This document shows, piece after piece, positions 38,703 to 51,685 of a stretch of 64,000 bases of DNA. Each line of letters opens with the position of its first letter. Within the stretch, counting starts at the first letter, position 1. The notes beneath the pieces are model-generated. The model was not told the origin of the DNA, searched no databases, and was given only the letters and a program-made list of their open reading frames with translations. The translations under genes were made by a program, and so were the position numbers. Source of the stretch: Plasmodium brasilianum (taxonomy: Eukaryota > Apicomplexa > Aconoidasida > Haemosporida > Plasmodiidae); contig NC_090118.1 of NCBI RefSeq assembly GCF_023973825.1, positions 1 to 64,000 of the forward strand, in the 5' to 3' direction.

Positions 38703-41023
38703 TAAAAATGGAATTATTTAATTTTAAAACATATCTGCGTATCTAAAAAATTTACTGTATATTCACAATATAGTTATGCAGGTGTAGTTGTTTGCGTTGC
38801 TAGTTTATTACATTTTTTAAAAAGTATTAAATGGCCTTAATAAAAAATAAATATAAAGCACAAAAAATAAAAGATAATTTTAAAAATATTCTTGTAATTA
38901 TTTCCAGTAAAGTTATTTACAAAAAGAGCAACTCTAATTAAAATAGTTTTTGGTAGAACTTGCTCTATTAATAAATTCTCAAAATATATATATTAACTGC
39001 TTAACATAACAATTATAAATTTCTGTTATTAAGGATTTTCAAAAATAAATAAAATTAAAAAGTTTCTTTGCTGCTTAAACATTTTATTTTATATTCAGAA
39101 TACAGAAAAAGTTACGGTGAGCATACTAATTAAGCACATATTGTTAATATAGTTAATAATATTTTTTACAAATCTTCCTATTAATAGTACCAACAATTTA
39201 AATTTGTTATATCTTTTAAAATATTATTTTAAATTTGAAAAACTTAAACCTATATACATTATATACTAGCATTGATATTATAGAAAAAACAAAAAAATAT
39301 AGTAAAAAAATAAATTATATTATATTGTAAAAATTATAATCTAATATGTTATATATGCCAAGGATATGCAAAACATTCATGCCTAATTAATGCAAAATTT
39401 TCATGGTATGATGTTATTAATATAAGAAATAACAGTTCTTTAAAAATTATAATCAAAACTAAAGGTTTTATATTTTTAAAACACATTACTATAAATAGCA
39501 TATTATAATTATTAATATAACTAAAAGTATTTTATATAATTTATTATTACCAGAAAAAAGTAATTAAAATTAAGAATTTACTTTTTTTTTAATTTATTTT
39601 TTTTTTTTTTTTTTTAAATAATATAAATTTTTAAGTGCCGCAGATATACTAATTTAAAAAAAAAAAAAATATACAAGTAAATTTGTTAAAAAAAACACCT
39701 TTAGTAATTATAATAATTTAAAAAGTAAATTTAAACAAAATAATATGTAAGATAAAATGAAATAATTAAAAAATTTTAAAGGATAATAGTTAAAATACTA
39801 TATTATGAAACTATGGAATATCTTTAATATATTAATTTTTTTCTTAAAAATTTTATAGAAATAACTCCTTACTTATATGTTATTGATTTATATATAAGTA
39901 GCACTCATAGTTGTATGTTATATCATAACTTCTACGCAGCTAATGTAATTAAATTATTTTTTTCTAGAATATGCCTATAAATACAAAAATATATTTATAT
40001 ACAAACTCTTTTATTTCTCGCTGTACGCATAACATAATGAATAGAAATAATTATAAAAATATTGCATATTATATTAATTCTAAAATAATAAATTCTAACT
40101 AATTTGTCTAATCAAATGACTATTCTAAAAAATAATTAATTAAATAATAAAAAATATAAAAAATAATTAAATTTTTTAATACGCTTATATAATTAATATT
40201 TTCCTAACCCTATATTACACAAAAATAATATAATCATTTTATTCCATGCTTTGTTATGTATATAGTTTATACACATGTATATATTAATAACCTACATAGA
40301 AGTAATGATAGATTGGTGGCCTTATAATGTTATATTATTGAATTCATCTTACTTTGTCAAATATGAAAAATATGTATTTATATAAAAAAAATATAATATC
40401 TCATAAAAACATTTAATCCTATATCTTATGCAAAGTATGTAATGATTAAAGTTATATAAATTCAGAGGCTTCTATTTTATAAATACTTTCTAAATTCTTA
40501 TGTGATTATTTTGGCTAGTCATTTCTTGCACTATCTATTTTTTGATAAACTATTTTTAAAATGTTATATTTGTTAATAATATACATGACAATTTATATAT
40601 ATTATGTATATTAAACAACACAAAGAATAATCCTTAAATATTTTTCATTTTTTTTGGAAACATTGAACTTGTTCTGAGTAAATCTATATATCATAGATGA
40701 TTATTACTTTGAATACATATATATATATATATATTAAATAAGTATATTTAAATGCATTGAAAAAAAAGCTATAATACACAAAATGAAAAAAAATATATAT
40801 AAATGTTAATAAATTTTAATAATACTTATTATTTTTCTTATTGCATGTGAAAATGTTTAAGTATATCTACGAGACTTCATAAAAATAACTTATCACTATA
40901 ATATTTTTACTAGATGTATAAATAAAAATAAAACAAATTTTTGTATCATTTATAATAACTATTTTTTCCTGTGAGAATATGTAGCTTAATAATGAGATAA
41001 TTTATCCCTTCTGTTAACACGCG
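38703..41023. other. Intergenic A+T-rich DNA
   Basis: Up to about 39.9 kb this is the duplicate of 28.28-29.5 kb. Beyond that I see no gene and no recognisable element. Long T and A homopolymers occur near 39.6 kb. Confidence 0.5.
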
Positions 41024-41735
41024 TTATTTTAGAGTACTTATGAAAAGAAATGAGAACATTAAAAATCTAGTGCCAAAGTATATCACGATCCCAAAAACTC
41101 CAACATTAAAAAAAAAGAACTCAAATGAAAATGTAAAAAGAGGTGAAATAAGTAACCTAAGTAAATTTCACAACTGCATCTTATCATATTATTCATTAAT
41201 AAAGTTCGGTCTTTTCTATATTTATCTATATAGTCTATTATATCCAATATACTTTTTTCAAAATATATTTCCTTTTTTTTTTTGAATTTTTCTAAAATAA
41301 AACTTATTTTTTCATTAAAACATGTATTCCTGTTCACAGTATTTAATACATCTTTTAATTGTTTGCATTTTTATTTAAACATTACTTCTATATATTTTAA
41401 CTTAATAGTCCTTGTAACTTCTTAAAATTTCTATATTCCCATTTGTTATAATTTTATCCTTTCAAACTTTTTTTTTTTTTTTTTTTTACTTCTCTTAATT
41501 TTTTGATTCATCTAATATTTCATACTTATTCTTTTCTGATATATTCCTTTTTCATTAATTCATCTTTTACATCATTTTACTTTACCCTAATTACAAATAA
41601 TATACTATGTTTGAAATATAATGAAATGTCTTTTGTTAATCCATTATCCAGAGTTTTACAAATAGGGATCCAAAAGAATGGGTTACATATTCTTTATTAT
41701 TTAAGAGTGTATTTAATCTCATAATAATAAAATGT
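41024..41735 (-). pseudogene. Degenerate exported-protein-like gene
   Basis: Minus-strand frames read in order through NTLLNNKEYVTHSFGSLFV, KNKYEILDESKN, a poly-Lys run encoded by a long A tract (41468-41487), and NYNKWEYRNFKKLQGLL. They continue with KCKQLKDVLNTVNRNTCFNE, KISFILEKFKKKKEIYFEKS and ILDIIDYIDKYRKDRTLLM. After a frameshift near 41.11 kb comes a hydrophobic C-terminus (FNVGVFGIVIYFGTRFLMF) ending at a TAA at 41024. Several frameshifts and stops separate the pieces. The helical charged middle and the C-terminal membrane segment suggest a subtelomeric exported protein; I do not recognise the family. The plus-strand open frame at 41040-41285 is its antisense shadow. Confidence 0.55.
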
Positions 41736-44080
41736 TGTTTTCAAATATAAAACGTATAACAAAAAAAAAAAAAAAATAATAAAACGGAAAAAATGGAATA
41801 TTCTAATTATTCCATATTTTGTTACATTGATATGTCCATATCAAAAGGATAAATACAAAAATTATTATAATTAAGAGGTACTTAATTTTATTCTTCATAA
41901 CCATTTCTATATAGTAATCATAAGTACAGTAAGCAGGAAAGTGTTCAATATATGATTCATACTTCTGCTTAATAAATAGATACTATTTAGTTTGTTATCA
42001 TTTTTTACTTGATATTTTCAATGTTTATCATACGGTTTTGTCAAACTGTGAATATATATATTCATACAAATAGCTTATTACATAATTTGATACAGAATAA
42101 GAAAAATATAATAATCATTAATATTGACTAGTGAATTTAATTATATAATACCTATTTAACATATTTCTAAGATAATATATAAAAATTAATTATTTAATGC
42201 AGCTATCAATTCAAAATTTGTATTAATAATATATTTTTGGTAATATATTAATTTCAGTAATAAAAAAAATCATTTCTTATTAATGTATTTAAAATAAAAG
42301 ACTTCAAAAATTGTTTATTACATTTTAAAAAAATACATTTTTGAATTTTTATGTACAATTGTTTTCTCATTTAACATATTTTCAGCAACAAATTAAATAT
42401 AATAATATAGCATAAGCTAAAATTTTTAGATATATTTTTACATTTAAACTTTTTAAGCTCTAACTTTGTAAAATCATGTTTAAAATAAAAAACTAATAAA
42501 AATTTTAAATATAATTTTTTATAGGCTTAAGAAAAAAAAATGTACTACGAAAAAAATAAATTATTACGATACCTTTATAAATCTAACAACACATTTATTT
42601 CATTCCTTTTATTTTTTTGCTAATTAGAACACTCTCATACAAAATATCGTTCAACTAAAAATTCTTTTATGCATATTTAAATAATATTTCTCTTTAATGT
42701 ATTAATTTGGTCTTCTAAGGATATTCAGCCTAAAAATCAATAAATAAAATATAATTTTATAACAAAAAACAAATAACCTTAATAAAAAAAAAAAATATAT
42801 TATATATAGACAAATATGAGGAATATGCTAAAAACAAAAACGTACTTTTTAAAAGCCCACTGTTTAATTTATTTTCGTTATTATATCACATTCTAAGGTA
42901 TATTATTGGAACTTTAAGGCAAAGTATCAATTTTTTTAAATGTTATATTTTTTATAATTTATACCCCTTAGAACTATATTTTACTGGAATTATTCACATC
43001 TTATATTAATATTTACCCCAAAAACGAATCAATAAAAAGCATACTGATAAATTATTATATAAAACAAAAATTTCATATAATGTTTATTACATATATGTAA
43101 AACTGTAGATACGTTTAAATAATCATATTTTCTCAACCTTTTGTTAATTACTCTATCAAATTATCCATAATAAATCTAACGCAATATATAAAATAGATGT
43201 ATGTATACTATCTTTTTTTTTTTATCGTTAATATATTTCTTCTTTCTCAATAAATATCAAAAATAACTTCAAAAAAATATCGCGGTATGGTAATTAGTAG
43301 ATTACTTTTTTGAATATTCATTATAATAATTTCTAATAATTGATATTAAAATAATTCTTATTCTCAAAATATTTTATATATAAATACTCTAAAGCACATT
43401 TTTTTACTACACTTTTATTCCATACGATAATCGTTATTAATGCAATATGTTACCATTGTATTCTCTATATAATTTACATAAATCTTTCTTTTGAAATTAA
43501 TCATTTAACTCCATGATAAATTAATATCTTATACAATTTTATTCCTTTAATATTTATTAAATCATGTTTTATTTGTTTTATTAGAATAATATGAGTTAAT
43601 CATATTTTTGAATAAAACGCTTCTTAAAATATTTCTTTCTTAATTATGTTTTTTGTTGTACTTCAAAATGAGTTACAGTTATATTTACTTAAAAATATAT
43701 ATATAAAGGTTTTTTATATGGACATATTAGTAAATAATTAAATCACATTATAAATTAGACATATGTTTATTATTATCCAAAATATGTGATGTACCTACCA
43801 CCTGAATTATTGCAAATGTTTTAACAACTCTAAAGAAATTCATTATAAAAAAAAATACAAAAATTCTCGTCTTTTTTTTTACCAAAACTTTTATTTTTTC
43901 CATTTTAATATAGACATGGAAATATTCCATTGATGTAAAATATAATTATAACACAAATATTTTTTTTACCCTTTGTTATTTTATGAATTTATATGGAGAA
44001 TAAAATTTTGTTAATATATTATATAAATACATTATTTCTAAATGCTGAATGCGTACATTTATTTTTAGTTACCCTTCAAC
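41736..44080. other. Intergenic A+T-rich DNA
   Basis: No gene is supported. A minus-strand frame at 43748-43930 (60 codons, beginning MEYFHVYIKMEKIKVLV) has a basic then hydrophobic start that could mimic a leader exon. No partner exon is visible and I do not call it. Confidence 0.45.
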
Positions 44081-44485
44081 GTTAAATCATGTCATTAGGT
44101 ATGCAACAGAAATAACACGTTTAATGCAATATTTGATAGAATATTAAATAGTGCTGTAAAAGTAACTCAAGAACAAAAATATAAAATGTTAAAAAACAGA
44201 ATAAGCGATTTATTAGACGAAAACGATTATACGTTTGGAGAAAGAGTACGAGCACTACAGAATGATGAGAATTTTCAAAAACGATTTAATAAATTAAAAG
44301 GTGGCATTTCTTAACATGCACTTAATGATTTGAGAGAATTCAAGAAATTTCAAAAACAACATAGTGAATACGCTTTTGTGCACAATTTTAAAAATCATGT
44401 GCCCTCCATAAAACAATACGATTATTTTGAAAACCAGAAGAATTCATCCAAACTTTTAAAAAATATTGTCAAAGAGTTTAAATAA
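44080..44485 (+). pseudogene. Exported-protein-like fragment with internal stop
   Basis: The plus-strand frame reads NRNNTFNAIFDRILNSAVKV, EQKYKMLKNRISDLLDENDY, TFGERVRALQNDENFQKRFN and KLKGGIS. A TAA near 44312 interrupts it. It continues with HALNDLREFKKFQKQHSEYA and further charged sequence to a TAA at about 44483. The composition is clearly coding (Lys/Asp/Glu/Phe helix pattern) and unlike the flanking spacer. The ALQNDENFQKRFNKLK style resembles the repeats of the P. vivax Pv-fam-d exported proteins, but I hold that only as a guess. No leader exon was found. A hydrophobic stretch further on (about 44625-44712, MALVLFISVILWICY) may be part of another relic. Confidence 0.55.
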
Positions 44486-45599
44486 GTATAATTTAAAAAA
44501 AGGTCAATTACTAAATATTATTCTTTTAAATGTTAAGATATATTTAAAAGTTCTTTCCATTTAACAAATAAATTTAACATATTTTATGTATTTTTTGCAA
44601 TTTTGGCTTTGCAGAAAATAGTTATGGCTCTTGTTTTATTTATATCTGTTATTTTATGGATTTGTTATAATAGTAATTCTGATTTTCTTTTAACCTCATG
44701 TAAACAATTGTAAATTTTAATAATACACCTACTTTAAATATACACATATAAAATTACTTAATTAAATCTAAAGATAATAATAAATTAGAAAAAGATATTC
44801 ACATTAAAAAATTAATCTTACAAATTTTTAATGTACTTACAGTAATTAGAAGGACTATAAAATTTTATATATTTAATTATAAAAAAATATATGACCCCAA
44901 TACGCTTATATAATATTGGAATTATTTATTTTTTTATATTTCATTTGAAAAAATTGTGTTACTGTAATTCAATTCATCCCTTAGTATGTGTAAATCATTT
45001 ACATTTTAATCAATTTAAATTATATAATTTTCATAGTTTATAGAAAAAGAAATTTTTACGTAAAAATATTTTTTTTTTTAGTATATAAGTTTAAAAAAAA
45101 ATAAAATTTTGCAAATCACACAAATATTACTAAGTATAATTAATTAAAATATATGAAATCATGTATATTTCTTTGCAAATATACGTAGTACCTTTTCCTT
45201 TTAATATTTAAGAAAATGCTTCGGCTGATAATTAGTATTAAATAACTAAATAAAGCATAATTATTCATTAACTAGGTTTATTTATACCAAGAAATATTGT
45301 ATCTTTCATTTTTTTTTACTACTTTTTATATTAAGATTTTGTTTTTATTGTATAACGAACTTGTTAATTTTATTGATTTTCATTTCTTATATATTTATCC
45401 TTGGATTACAATATTTTCAAATTATATTATCATATTATATATCTTGAATAATTTCATATTATAAATTCGTTAAAGACAATTTATTTATAATTATATTTCC
45501 TTAATATAATTCGTAGTTATACTATTTCTTCACATTTTTAAATAAATACAAAATTTTTGACTTCCATTCCATTAACTTTTTTGTTTGCAAAAACGTATC
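44486..45599. other. Spacer with a possible membrane-segment relic
   Basis: Only one item stands out. After an AG at about 44615 a short plus-strand frame reads KIVMALVLFISVILWICYNS and ends in a stop at about 44713. It resembles a leader or membrane exon, but its position after the preceding fragment is unexplained. Otherwise the DNA is A+T-rich. Confidence 0.35.
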
Positions 45600-48500
45600 A
45601 AGTATAAATTAAGTAAAGCACTCACATATTTTTCTATTTATCGGTATAATAGATGCTAAAAGCACTATTACAAAAAAGTTATGAAGTTTTTCATCAATAA
45701 ATGCATCAAAGATGGGTATATTAAATAACTTATCCGTGTAGTAGAAACTTCAAATTCGAAGTTTTAATTATTTTCTGAGTACAATATTCTTAACATTTTA
45801 TTTCTCATTCAAAATGAAATCTATATTAACGCTTCGTTAATAAATGTAATTTGTATATCTCTTTAAACATTTCATTGAATTTAGTGAATATATGTTCTTT
45901 TTATCTTTTTTCATTTTCTACAAAATTACTATTGTATTTTAAATGGTTCATATGATTACATATATAATTTGAAATTTGATAATTCTCCAAATTTACTATG
46001 TAAAATTTATTATATCATTTATAATAATGTTTGTTGATTCAACAATAGCATTTCTATTAGCACATAACTCTGAACCAGAATATTCCTTTATTTTATGTAC
46101 TGTTGTTGAATGTATATTTATAAATTCCATAATTCGTATAAAACAATAATATATCTATTTTCTCTCATTCATATGAACATGCTACCGCATAATCAAAGTG
46201 AAAATATATTTTAAAAAACAAAAAAAATTGAAATTGACTGCAATATTTTTAAATTATACAAAATTATAATAAAATTATCAAATTCTGAAATATTTACGTT
46301 GTGCTGTATTGTATAGACCACCATATTTCTATTCATTTCTTTTACAATCAGATTAGAGTAAACGATTTATACTTCGATTTACAATCAACTTTTTTTTCAA
46401 TGTTCATGAGTTGTAATAATATTTAAATAAATGTTTTCTCATTTTAATTACCTTCCCTTATACAGTATTACTTACTTTTTGTTATATTTATACTATTAAC
46501 ATGTATAGTAATATCGTTATAGCCTAATGTATTGTACCTAATAAATAATTATTTTAACCTTAATACTTAATCAGTGTTCACTATTGGAATTACATCATAT
46601 ATACAGCTACATGAAAAAAATTTTCTGTATCCTAAATGTTATATAGAAAAATATGGTAACATAAAATAGACCTTTAACTATTTAAAAAAAGAATTATATT
46701 TTAAATTTTTAATTTTTACCTTTACATAGTTTTTTTTTTCATAGTTTCTGTAATATAATATAATATAAATACACTTACTTATATACATTTTTATTGAGAA
46801 AATATATATTTATAATTTTCATTTATGAACACATGTTAACAAAATTCGTTTATTTATTTTTCTTTTTTTATTTATTGAGTAAATATATTTAAAATATGTA
46901 TAATCTTATAATATAGATTAAAAAGAGAAAGCATTATATAATTATATTAAAAATAATAATTTTGTAAGTATTTAAAAAAAATTTATATTTAAAGGTGTGT
47001 ATATTACCCAAGTAATGTCCATATGCTATTCTCATTTTTGTGTCAACTTCTTATTTTTATTGGAGAATCTTAGTACAATTGCAAAATGTTGTGTTATAAT
47101 ACATCACTAAAAGTATTAATAAAATATTTTTTCTTTTATTAAAAATTCATTCGAATCATTTTATGTTTTTTTATTATATAAGTTTTAGTAATGAGACAAC
47201 TAGAATAATTCGTACATCCGAATAATAACATAATTATTAATGTCTAATATTAGTCACTGTTGGTACACTATTACCAATTTATTACTTTTTTAAATTGCAT
47301 CCCTTTAATAATAATTGTTTTCAATAATTTCTATTTTTTCTGATAGTTAAAACTTACGAATGTTCAACTTGAAATAATACCTTAACATTTTTAGATTTTT
47401 TCTAACCCTTGGTTTCTCTGGATAAACCACCATGGTAGATAATAAAAAAAAATAAAATCCTCTTTTTTAATTAAATATACATATAAAATGGAATAATTTA
47501 TTGCAAAAATTAGGTGTATACTTGTTAACAGTTCAATGATTATGATATTGCATTAAACTAAAAAAAGTTGCTATTTCAAAGCAAAAATAAATATTCAAAT
47601 ATTAGAAAATTAATATATTTGTATAATACTTATTTGTAAACTTTATATTTGGAATTTTACCATGGATACTCATAAATGTACCAAATGAGTATTAGAAAAT
47701 ACGATTTTTATCCGTAATTTTAAATAATTTAATGACATTTTTTCATTATATAATAAATTATTCAAATGTATTGTACATTTTTTAATGTTTACTACGAATT
47801 AAAGTTATGTATCAGTATGGCATTTTTATTAAAACATATTATATCATTATTCTTCATACACATGATATATTTTTTTTTTTTTTTTATACATTTTTAATTC
47901 TTCATATGAATGTTCATAAAATTTTACACATACATTTATTATATAATATATTAAGTCTGTTAATAATGTACTTAATATGCATATAACTCTGAAAGATAAA
48001 TATAACGTGTAACAAACATGTAACAAAACATTATATAACATGTAAATATCAACGAATCTAATTATAAAAACATAGTAGAAATATTATTTCAAACATTTGT
48101 TCACATTCTATTCATATATAATATATATATCTTTCTAAATATTTGATAACATAAAGAAACATAAAAGAAGCATATACTTCATCTTTCATATTTCAACAAA
48201 TTATTATTTTAAATGAAAATAAATACCTATGTTACTATATATTGCAGTAAAATTAAACGTTAACAAAATACAATACCTTGGTAAGCATTAATCCATCAAC
48301 TTCTACAAATTATATCACTCAAAAACATATATCACAACAAAAAATTCAACAAAAAAAAAAAAGGACAATAAAAATAATTAAATATATATATATATATATA
48401 TACTTTTAATAAATATTAAGCAAATGCAACTTAAAAAATATAGAATACAAACACTGCTTTCATAAAAGGGCTCCATACAAAATTGTAATAAATTAATTTT

Positions 48501-51270
48501 TAATTATAAATTATTACGTGTTATACCATATATATTATACGTATTAATCATATATATATTTGGAATATATATATATATGTCTTTTCACATAAATATATAT
48601 AATAATTATGTTGCCACTCCTCCAATTAAATTAAAGGATTTTAAGAAATAATTTTTAAGAATGTGATATATTTTTGAATGTTATTACTAAGATCAAATAA
48701 TTTTATGATATATTAAAATTTCCATATGATATACTAAATTTACCGACTCACATAAGATTGAACATAATATAAAATGTCACTGTATATGATATTATTCCAA
48801 AAGATAAACAATAACCCGAAACTTTTGTTATTACAAATAAGAACAAATTTATATCATATAAAATAAGATGAGAAAAATATCAACTTATAAGCAAAAATTC
48901 TTTCAATTTCCTCATTATGTTTTTTTATGTGTAAAATGCTTACGTTTACTTTCATATATCAATGCATAATTTAATTATAATTAAATAGGCTTATAATTTT
49001 TCTTTAGAAATTTTATAAATTGTTATACGTACATTCTAGATATTCCATAAAAGGATTTTACATTTTTTAAATATTCGAGCATTGATCTACTCTATTTTAC
49101 TTTCAGATGATTTTTAAAACTATGTTCTAACAATATTCTTATCCATATAGAGTGATCTTAAAACGTTCATAACAAGAAATCACAATACCATATATGTAAG
49201 CCTTTATGTATTCAGTTAGTTTTGTATTTAAGTTATGAAGTTCTTCAATATATCCTTCATAATATACATATAAAAATAATACACCTTTTTCTAAACGCTT
49301 ATAATATACTTAATGTGTTCATTCTACTTCGTTCTGTATTTTATCGAATCTCAATATTAGTGCACTACATACATTGATTTTGTTGTTCATTTATTTTCCA
49401 ATGGAAGAATTCTATTTAAATTAAAATAAACATTCGTTATTTAAAAAAATTATATTTATTTCTATATCAATAAATTTTCATCTTTATCGTTAATAAATTA
49501 CATAATAAGAAAAATATATAAAAAAGTCATATATGCAGTTATTTTCTCACAATAATAGAATATTTCCATGTTCATAATAAAAAGTTAAACAAATTATTTT
49601 AATAAAAAAAAAGAAATTATTAACTTTTTCCCTCTTATGCCATTTATTTTAAGTTCCAAAACTTCCTGTAATAATAAACCATTCATCTACATAATGCCGC
49701 CTCCTAACATGATATTCATTGATTATGTTATACTGTTATTTTTCACAGAAAATATTTTTACATAACAAAATAACTTTGAATATGCATCGCTGTAATGAAC
49801 ACAGATGCCATATTACTGTAAATGCAAAATAATATTAAAAATTTACATACATACTGTTATTATTATGCTTAATATCTGGAAAAGAGAATATGTGGATATA
49901 TATTTTTTTACAAGTTCTAATTACCTAGTTTGATTGAACTTATTTGGTCAAGGTGGCATTATCTACCAATTATACCTTGGTTTGCTCCATAAATATGTAA
50001 CTAATATATTTGTTATATTGCTCTGTAAAGACATACACATCATTAATATATATTAAAAAAAATAAAATATAATCCAATTTCAAGAACACAGAACTATAAT
50101 AAAAATATCTCATTTCAATTTTACTTTTATAAATGGCTTCTGAGAGCGACTTTTAAGTTTTAAAACAAGATAATTGAATATAAAATAAAATAACAAAAAA
50201 ATATATTTTAATTTATTACATTTTTTTTTTTTTATCTTATAAAAAAGTATTTTTACTTTTCCATTACTCTGTTACGATTTTTATAGAATATTGCATTATT
50301 TTCTTTCCTTATTCTATATTTTAAAAAAGGAATTATAAAAGAATATTTGTTTACCATAATAACTTGCAACATTATAATCAGTTGTTGTTTTCTTCTAAGT
50401 GAAATGTGAAAACATGTTTCAATTTAACATAACAGTGATTCTTATAAATATTTAACTAAATTAATAAATTTCATTTTAAAGGTGTTCTTCCCTTTAGGGA
50501 AACTCTTAACTCTCATCAGTTTATACTTGCGTTAACTGTTTTTATTACTATTTGAAAACAATTTATGTTATCATATCCTTCAATTTAATATTTTATTGAA
50601 TAACTCAAATTATTTATACAATTTTTGCATATCTGTTTAATATTACTGTTCAAATAAGTTTTTAAATTCTTCATTAAACAAAATCCTTAATTAGTATGTA
50701 TAAATTTTGATTTTACCTCAATAAATGAATTTTATTTTTCTTCTTACTTTTGCGCTTATTATTAAGTGATTATTTAAGGTTGTCTATTTTTACATGTCTC
50801 TTAACTTTGTATTTAAATATACGTGTATTGGATTTTTCCTAATAGTTTTTAGTATTACTGGCATTTTTTTTGTTCTTTATTACACTATTTATTATTATTA
50901 TTTTATTTCAATTTAAATATTAATCTAAACATGGAGTGATGGTAACTATTTCATAACATATTAATTTTACGTTGGAAAACTTAAGTATAACTATAAAATG
51001 ATCCTTCCATATATATATATAATAAATCATACCTCAAATTAACATTTTAACTTTTACTTATAAATTTCTTAATGCACCGAATTTATATGCATTCTGTTAC
51101 TTCTTCAAGATGAGACGATATTTATTCATATTACATTGTTCGAATTATTACAACACTTCAAAAATATGTTCATATTTAAATTATAATGATACTTCATTTT
51201 TATATTCCTTATTTTCATATTTTACTTCATGTTTATCTCAGTTCTTGTGTGTTACCGTTATAATCTTTAT
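45600..51270 (-). pseudogene. Scattered traces of a long decayed coding region
   Basis: Over 5.6 kb the minus strand is purine-rich and contains separate coding-like fragments in changing frames. Examples are KIKEYSGSELCANRNAIVES (about 46.04-46.10 kb), FVENEKR and FNEMFKEIYKLH (about 45.85-45.93 kb), and YIEELHNLNTKLTEYIKAYI (about 49.19-49.26 kb). Others are EEFKNLFEQ (about 50.65-50.68 kb) and KYENKEYKNE (about 51.2 kb). All are charged, helical and without membrane segments. Stops are dense and no frame exceeds a few dozen codons. This style would suit a very old pseudogene of a large helical protein, such as a reticulocyte-binding-like protein. However, A+T-rich DNA can produce such stretches by chance. 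It may also be more than one relic. Confidence 0.3.
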
Positions 51271-51651
51271 TTAATAATAATGAATAAAAGTGGAGTTATT
51301 TGTAAACATTCATAATTAAGGTATAATTAAGAAATAATTGTACAATTTATTTTGACATTGTTCACTGAAATGATGATGCAATTGCATCAAAAGACATAAT
51401 TTACTTATGTACTCAACCATATCAAGGAACTATTCAATGCATATATAACTGATTAAGCTACTTAAGTTTTTATTAATAAAATAATATAAATCTTACTTTA
51501 ACACAAAAAGTTAACAGTGAACAAATCAAAATTATAAATTATACCAAAAAATTCCTATAACAACGAACCAATTACGATTTATATGCATATTTACTGTTTT
51601 ACACCCTTAAAAAGAAAATTAAATATATTATTAACACTAACATTGTAAAAA

Positions 51652-51685
<34 letters not shown>

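Noticed and set aside
41040..41285. Plus-strand frame starting MKRNENIKNLV
   Set aside because: It is antisense to the C-terminal part of the exported-protein relic, which reads coherently on the minus strand through this region.
43748..43930. Minus-strand frame resembling a leader exon
   Set aside because: No second exon with an in-phase acceptor was found toward lower coordinates.
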